Of a stretch of 64,000 bases of DNA, positions 62,001-64,000 are shown in pieces. The first letter of the stretch is position 1. Every line of letters starts with the position of its first letter. Under the pieces are notes generated by a model. It did no database searches. It saw only the letters and a list, made by a program, of their open reading frames with translations, and was not told where the DNA came from. This stretch comes from Pardosa pseudoannulata (Eukaryota; Arthropoda; Arachnida; Araneae; Lycosidae). The position numbers and the translations under genes were made by a program. The stretch lies in assembly GCA_032207245.1 (NCBI GenBank), contig CM063503.1, positions 102,343,693 through 102,407,692 on the forward strand, given 5' to 3'.

Positions 62001-62357
62001 AAAATAAATGAAATCATGGTTAAGAAACTAAATTTTTCGAAAGTAATTATTTATATATTAATTATAATTGGTTTAATTAAATTTTTATTAACATGAATGG
62101 TGTCTACAGCAGCAATACTATTGATAAGTTATTTAACATAAAACTTTTATATTTGGTTTCTGGATTAGCTGTAATTTTAATCTTCTGTCTACAAGTATTA
62201 ACCAGTATCTGCAAATTTATGAAAAATACTGTAACTATAAATCTGTTCTGTTTCAGTAAATAAAATTATTTTAATATATCTTTTTTTTATTATTATAGAG
62301 AAAAAGAAGTTAAAAGCTAAACAAAGGCAGGATATATGGAATGGCATTGTTTCATGA
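43437..62357 (+). CDS. R3HCC1L: R3H and coiled-coil protein, R3HCC1/R3HCC1L family (5' end missing)
   Basis: Nine coding exons join in frame: 43437-43586, 47542-47769, 51277-52303, 53570-53657, 54642-54723, 58627-58697, 59979-60074, 61245-61385 and 62299-62357. They encode 646 residues ending in ...DIWNGIVS. Order of parts: R3H domain with an RLLIH (RxxxH) core, expected to bind single-stranded RNA/DNA; a linker with RPDKQLYVPRALR, matching the family's RPD-x-x-LYVPR motif; a long acidic Ser/Asn/Glu-rich region; the conserved DSWETMFNDDGECLDP box; an RRM-like fold (IVELFGFPVEFSTQDL ... IKWVDDCHALAIFSS ... IKVRPLSEGT); then RPVTSAALARRLVSGALGL and a basic coiled coil (EREARxKKKLKAKQRQDIW type). 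Human R3HCC1 has the R3H domain and, as I recall, R3HCC1L has lost it, so this looks like the undivided ancestral form. The exon or exons encoding the N-terminus were not found. Cellular role in animals is poorly known. Confidence 0.92.
43690..45900 (-). pseudogene. BEL/Pao LTR-retrotransposon pol relic, antisense in an intron
   Basis: Minus-strand peptides in pol order: a BEL/Pao protease-region tail with SGDYYW (near 45090), WRHCPGHDNHADRLTRG (the CPxxxNPADxxTRG-type motif near 44800), the integrase zinc-binding EHHTRMHSG and FWIPQGHPFI (44300-44220) with a CLLCKRYNAKPY pair of cysteines (near 44170), then integrase-core pieces DNAKSFKAVDK (near 43910) and ECAPWWGGF (near 43780). Many stops and frameshifts; no LTRs recognised and no reverse transcriptase seen. 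It is an inactive fragment lying opposite to the host gene. Confidence 0.82.
46533..46690 (-). repeat. tRNA-derived SINE (family B)
   Basis: On the minus strand GGGGCCACAGTAGCTCAGTT starts a tRNA-like head with A box TAGCTCAGTTGG and a B-box-like GTTGTGGGTTTGGGGC. The tail GGGGCATGTAAAATATG...GTGGTCACAATGTCC is shared with the copy at 31213-31360. The head lacks a clean full cloverleaf, so not a tRNA gene. Confidence 0.75.
46885..46940. mobile_element. hAT-type terminal-repeat remnant
   Basis: CAGTTCTCAAAAATTTTTAT followed by CTGTGTGGAATCC resembles the CAG-x-GGTTCTCAAACTTTTT ends of hAT elements. No matching second end found. Confidence 0.3.
47542..47769 (+). CDS. R3HCC1L: R3HCC1-like exon 2 (post-R3H)
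   Basis: Acceptor CCCCTCTAG|A, donor CTCAG|GTAATT; 228 nt, phase 2 to phase 2. Encodes the end of the R3H region and a Cys-containing stretch (SLPYACIHEKLYCTSK, CICGQRIKLLLMQ) leading into a charged linker. Confidence 0.85.
47958..48010. mobile_element. hAT-type terminal-repeat remnant
   Basis: CAGAAGTTCCCAACCTTTTC followed by TGTACCACTGCCCCC closely resembles hAT-family ends. The partner end was not located. Confidence 0.4.
48390..48790 (-). pseudogene. Tc1/Tc3-like transposase C-terminal fragment
   Basis: Minus-strand peptides EMSGTALNHKMYNALRT, then an AKWST...KSAEKFLLDNGIPLLD stretch, PSNALDLI (the WPSNSPDLNPIE motif with losses) and WKEKYARKELPTK match the C-terminal half of Tc3-type transposases. 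Stops interrupt it and the catalytic residues are degraded. Confidence 0.65.
50340..50610 (-). repeat. probable SINE-like repeat
   Basis: On the minus strand, GGTCCAAGGTTCTTGGGTAC...GGCTGGCCAAGGTTGACTCAGCCTTTTATCCCTTTAGTAGGTGGATAAATTCAGGACC resembles the conserved 3' body of invertebrate tRNA-derived SINEs (CAGCCTTTCATCCCTT...GATAAAT...AGTACC). It is richer in G+C than the intron around it. A single copy in the window, so identification is tentative. Confidence 0.45.
51277..52303 (+). CDS. R3HCC1L: R3HCC1-like large central exon
   Basis: Acceptor TTTAATACAG|AG, donor AAAGAG|GTCAGT; enters in phase 2 and leaves in phase 0. Starts with the conserved RPDKQLYVPRALRKTP, continues with a long disordered Ser/Asn/Lys/Glu region and ends with DSWETMFNDDGECLDPKFIKE. 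Bases 51782-52129 hold two tandem copies of a 58-residue unit. Confidence 0.9.
51782..52129 (+). repeat. R3HCC1L: two 174-bp in-frame tandem repeats inside the central exon
   Basis: Unit 1 begins EVEICSNTVENHRFSDK and unit 2 EVKICSVTAENHSFSDK; both contain SIEK/DIEK, KILISKD, then NSSENRLQDT or NSSESKLQVT. The period is exactly 174 bp. Divergence between units shows an old duplication. Confidence 0.9.
53570..53657 (+). CDS. R3HCC1L: R3HCC1-like exon 4
   Basis: Acceptor CATTTTAG|TTG, donor GATG|GTATGC; phase 0 to phase 1. Encodes LSDITGRIDLTVAKSDYSDY..., the linker between the acidic box and the RRM-like fold. Confidence 0.85.
54642..54723 (+). CDS. R3HCC1L: R3HCC1-like exon 5 (start of RRM-like fold)
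   Basis: Acceptor TTTTTTCAG|AA, donor TTTCA|GTAAGT; phase 1 to phase 2. Encodes EYNNIVELFGFPVEF and DLTSAFSMF, equivalent to the HVIEIYDFPQEFHTEDLL segment of the human family members. Confidence 0.9.
55286..56618 (-). mobile_element. mariner-superfamily element, near-identical TIRs, broken transposase
   Basis: The ends CAGGGTGTTTCATATTGAAT...AAAAAGAA and their inverted copy differ at one of about 32 positions, and TA flanks both sides (55284-55285, 56619-56620). The minus strand encodes a mariner-type transposase in pieces: DNA-binding part (RDSFLQSPSKSTRHAG..., LQKCLQFKPYRYQ, near 56225-56085), NINRHNLRFWGTENVHATL (near 55960), VFGPFFFAEKSINGD, QQDGAPPYWNKNVREFL (second catalytic Asp, near 55740), and a C-terminus ending FTGGAHIEHL at 55394. 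Frameshifts separate them, so it is non-autonomous. It sits antisense in the R3HCC1-like intron 5. Confidence 0.9.
57700..57845 (+). repeat. diverged SINE family A copy
   Basis: B-box-like GAGTTCAAATTCCGC, then a GTTGCCATTGGAAATTGACTTTAAACAG body and CTCTTGTAACAAAGTAGTAG tail order as in family A, all strongly mutated. Confidence 0.5.
58627..58697 (+). CDS. R3HCC1L: R3HCC1-like exon 6 (RRM-like core)
   Basis: Acceptor ATTTTCAG|GGA, donor TATAG|GTATGT; phase 2 to phase 1. Encodes EASYNIKWVDDCHALAIFSS, the best conserved segment (FDIKWVDDTHALG in the vertebrate family). Confidence 0.92.
58989..59050. repeat. (CA)n(TA)n microsatellite
   Basis: CA repeat running into TA repeat in intron 6. Confidence 0.95.
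59979..60074 (+). CDS. R3HCC1L: R3HCC1-like exon 7
   Basis: Acceptor CATAACAG|CA, donor TGCTC|GTAAGA; phase 1 to phase 1. Encodes ASQALDLNHPFIKVRPLSEG followed by a TKESKEKARFCA helix. Confidence 0.9.
61245..61385 (+). CDS. R3HCC1L: R3HCC1-like exon 8
   Basis: Acceptor GTTTTCAG|GT, donor CAGAG|GTAGTT; phase 1 to phase 1. Encodes RPVTSAALARRLVSGALGLK and the start of the C-terminal coiled coil. Confidence 0.92.
62299..62357 (+). CDS. R3HCC1L: R3HCC1-like last exon
   Basis: Acceptor ATTATTATAG|AG, enters in phase 1, ends at TGA 62355-62357. Encodes EKKKLKAKQRQDIWNGIVS, matching the ERKRLEAKQREDIW ending of the family. Confidence 0.9.
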
Positions 62358-63092
62358 AAAGTTTGTTTTTATCTTATGGAAGTTTATCATGACCTAAATA
62401 CATCCAAAATATTTTTTAAAAAGTAACGTAAAGCTTCAAAAATGGAACTGATGTTCAGAAACATAAAACATTCTAAAACAGCTGAAAAGAAAATTTTTCA
62501 ATATGCAAAGTCTTTAAATGAATAGAACCTATTGTCCCACTTATACATTCACACACTTAATGCCTTAAAATAATATTTCTTTAAGATAATGGTAGACTTA
62601 AAGCTGAATGAAATGCAGTAGAAAATTTAATATTTTTATCCCATTTAATTATGGAAAATAACTAAGAAAAATGCAAAAAGAGTTTTCTAATATCTACCAA
62701 TCTATAAGAGGATTATTACAATAAGATAGAATTAAATTATTAATAAGAATTTTGAATTTTTTTAAACAAATATTTTTGTATTTTATTAGTATATTGAGTA
62801 TTCCAAGTGCATTTCTAACTCACTTCTTATTAAAATTATACTGGAGAGATGAATATTTTCACTGTTATTATTATTCTCTCTTTAAAATTTTTTCTAATGC
62901 TTACAGTGAGGACTGTGTTTTATTTTAAGTATATGTTTTATTTTAAGTATAAGAAATGCATGTGGAACACTTACAGTTAACAAACCTTGTCAAACAATTA
63001 ACAGCTCCAAATATAAATTTATATTATTCTTTTCCATATTTTCATAATTTTTCTTAATGACTTATTGCATGTTCAAGTAAATCAATTTAAAA

Positions 63093-63098
63093 AATAAA
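63093..63098 (+). terminator. R3HCC1L: candidate polyadenylation signal of the R3HCC1-like gene
   Basis: AATAAA about 740 nt after the stop codon. It would give a long but ordinary 3' UTR. Confidence 0.35.
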
Positions 63099-63217
63099 GG
63101 TTAATCTTAGAGGGTTCACATTTGCTTTAATAGTTATATAAATTTCCATGATTTTTTTTTTCTGCTTGCAGTTTCATTCAGCTGTTTTTTTTATTCACTG
63201 TTAGTATTGGCTAATTG

Positions 63218-63220
<3 letters not shown>

Positions 63221-63274
<54 letters not shown>

Positions 63275-63295
63275 ACCATAATATATATATATATA
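63221..63295. repeat. (AT)n microsatellite
   Basis: Two (AT)n tracts separated by GTCACCATA, cutting into the gag-like frame. Confidence 0.95.
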
Positions 63296-63496
63296 TACAC
63301 CAGTGAGAACATTTGGTAAATTTTTTTTCTTGAAACCCTCGTCATTTATTATCTCTTCACAGAGTTTCTCAAAATAATCCAAGAAAGACGTGATTGATCC
63401 ATAATTTTCGTTCGTATATTTAGGCAGGACTAGTTCCGTATCCTTTCACATTGTGGCGGCTGGCTGTAAAAGTGAGTCCTCGTTATTGTTGTCCAT
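63286..63496 (-). pseudogene. gag-like retroelement fragment
   Basis: From the minus-strand ATG at 63496: MDNNNEDSLLQPAATM, an in-frame stop, then LVLPKYTNENYGSITSFLDY and FEKLCEEIINDEGFKKKNL. The LPKY...SFLDYFEKLCE pattern resembles the N-terminus of retrotransposon gag proteins. It is cut off by a microsatellite at 63295. Identification is by style only. Confidence 0.4.
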
Positions 63497-63572
63497 CTTG
63501 AGAAAAAGAAATATATATATATTTCTGTTGAAAAGGGGATCTTCCTCGTGCAATCCCTGCTACCTACTCGTG

Positions 63573-63830
63573 ACAGGGCTACTAAATACACTATAGTCCT
63601 GAGTACAACTTCATATCTTTATTTAAGTCTCACGCGCAGTGATCTGGGGAGAGAGCAGTATGCACATTTCACGGTCAGACCTGTAGCTCCCCGAAGCAGC
63701 GAAGCCTGCCTTTGTTAGAAGTTGAGCACCAATGTAAGACGCCATTACTCATAACTGAAAGTAGTGTGTGATGAGACTTAAATAAAGATATGAAGTTGTA
63801 CTCAGGACTATAGTGTGTTTAGTAGCCCTG

Positions 63831-63831
<1 letters not shown>
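63573..63831. mobile_element. 259-bp unit with ~62-bp terminal inverted repeats
   Basis: ACAGGGCTACTAAATACACT...AAGTCTCAC at the left is repeated inverted at the right, ending GTGTGTTTAGTAGCCCTGT, with only a few mismatches. Read on the minus strand the unit sits about 80 bp before the gag-like ATG and contains AATAAA followed by GATATGAAG, so it could be a MITE or an unusual terminal repeat of the adjacent retroelement. Confidence 0.75.

Positions 63832-63832
<1 letters not shown>

Positions 63833-63872
<40 letters not shown>
63833..63872. repeat. (AT)n microsatellite
   Basis: AT tract directly abutting the inverted-repeat unit. Confidence 0.9.
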
Positions 63873-63876
<4 letters not shown>

Positions 63877-64000
63877 GATTGGAGAAAAATCATATATCTA
63901 AATTTCTATGCCATTTATTTTTTTCCTAACATTTAATTGAAATGTATAGCACAAAATAAATTCAAAAGTCCTGTTTCTTAAATTGCTGTATTAAAATGCT

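Overview
The window looks like an AT-rich animal nuclear genome, most likely an arthropod. Coding sequence is sparse, introns run from about 1 kb to nearly 4 kb, (AT)n microsatellites are frequent, and many decayed transposable elements and tRNA-derived SINEs are present. A chelicerate is my best guess, but that is inference from repeat style and protein divergence, not something the sequence proves. No bacterial operon, CRISPR array, viral genome or rRNA gene was seen.

Four cellular genes can be supported. (1) On the minus strand at 16692-19193, a two-exon gene for a 242-residue secreted protein of unknown function, with a TATA box, a signal peptide, a splice junction that joins in frame and a polyadenylation signal. 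(2) On the minus strand at 25366-27192, a MYST-family histone acetyltransferase closest to KAT7/HBO1, whose coding sequence is unbroken by introns. (3) On the minus strand at 30418-33733, a 78-residue SMIM4/UQCC5 homologue (mitochondrial complex III assembly) split by a 3.1 kb intron. (4) On the plus strand at 43437-62357, a gene of the R3HCC1/R3HCC1L family. Nine coding exons were resolved to exact splice sites and encode 646 residues, but the first coding exon or exons were not found. A possible terminal coiled-coil exon at 5864-6051 is a weak fifth candidate.

Layout: 1-5 kb holds SINEs, including a copy with its target-site duplication and a duplicated locus lacking that SINE, plus a foldback-like TIR element. 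6-12 kb holds microsatellites and mariner/Tc1 relics. 12.2-15.8 kb is a ~1.7 kb block present twice. 16.6-19.3 kb is the secreted-protein gene. 20-22.3 kb is a nest of repeats: a small TIR element, a non-LTR retrotransposon endonuclease fragment and a TIR element with an integrase-type transposase C-terminus. 25-34 kb carries the acetyltransferase and SMIM4 genes in the same direction. 35-36 kb is a GC-richer island of unknown origin. 41-62 kb is the R3HCC1-like gene; a piggyBac-type element lies upstream of its first resolved exon, and its introns host a BEL/Pao retrotransposon relic in antisense, a Tc1/Tc3 relic, a mariner-like element with near-identical ends, and SINEs. 63.2-63.9 kb holds a gag-like fragment beside an inverted-repeat element.

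The genes share no evident pathway: one acts in chromatin, one in mitochondria, one is probably RNA-binding and one is secreted. I found no convincing new multi-gene system. The most interesting items are the SINE filled-site/empty-site pair, the intronless acetyltransferase, the R3H-bearing R3HCC1-like gene with an internal protein repeat, and the integrase-type TIR element.
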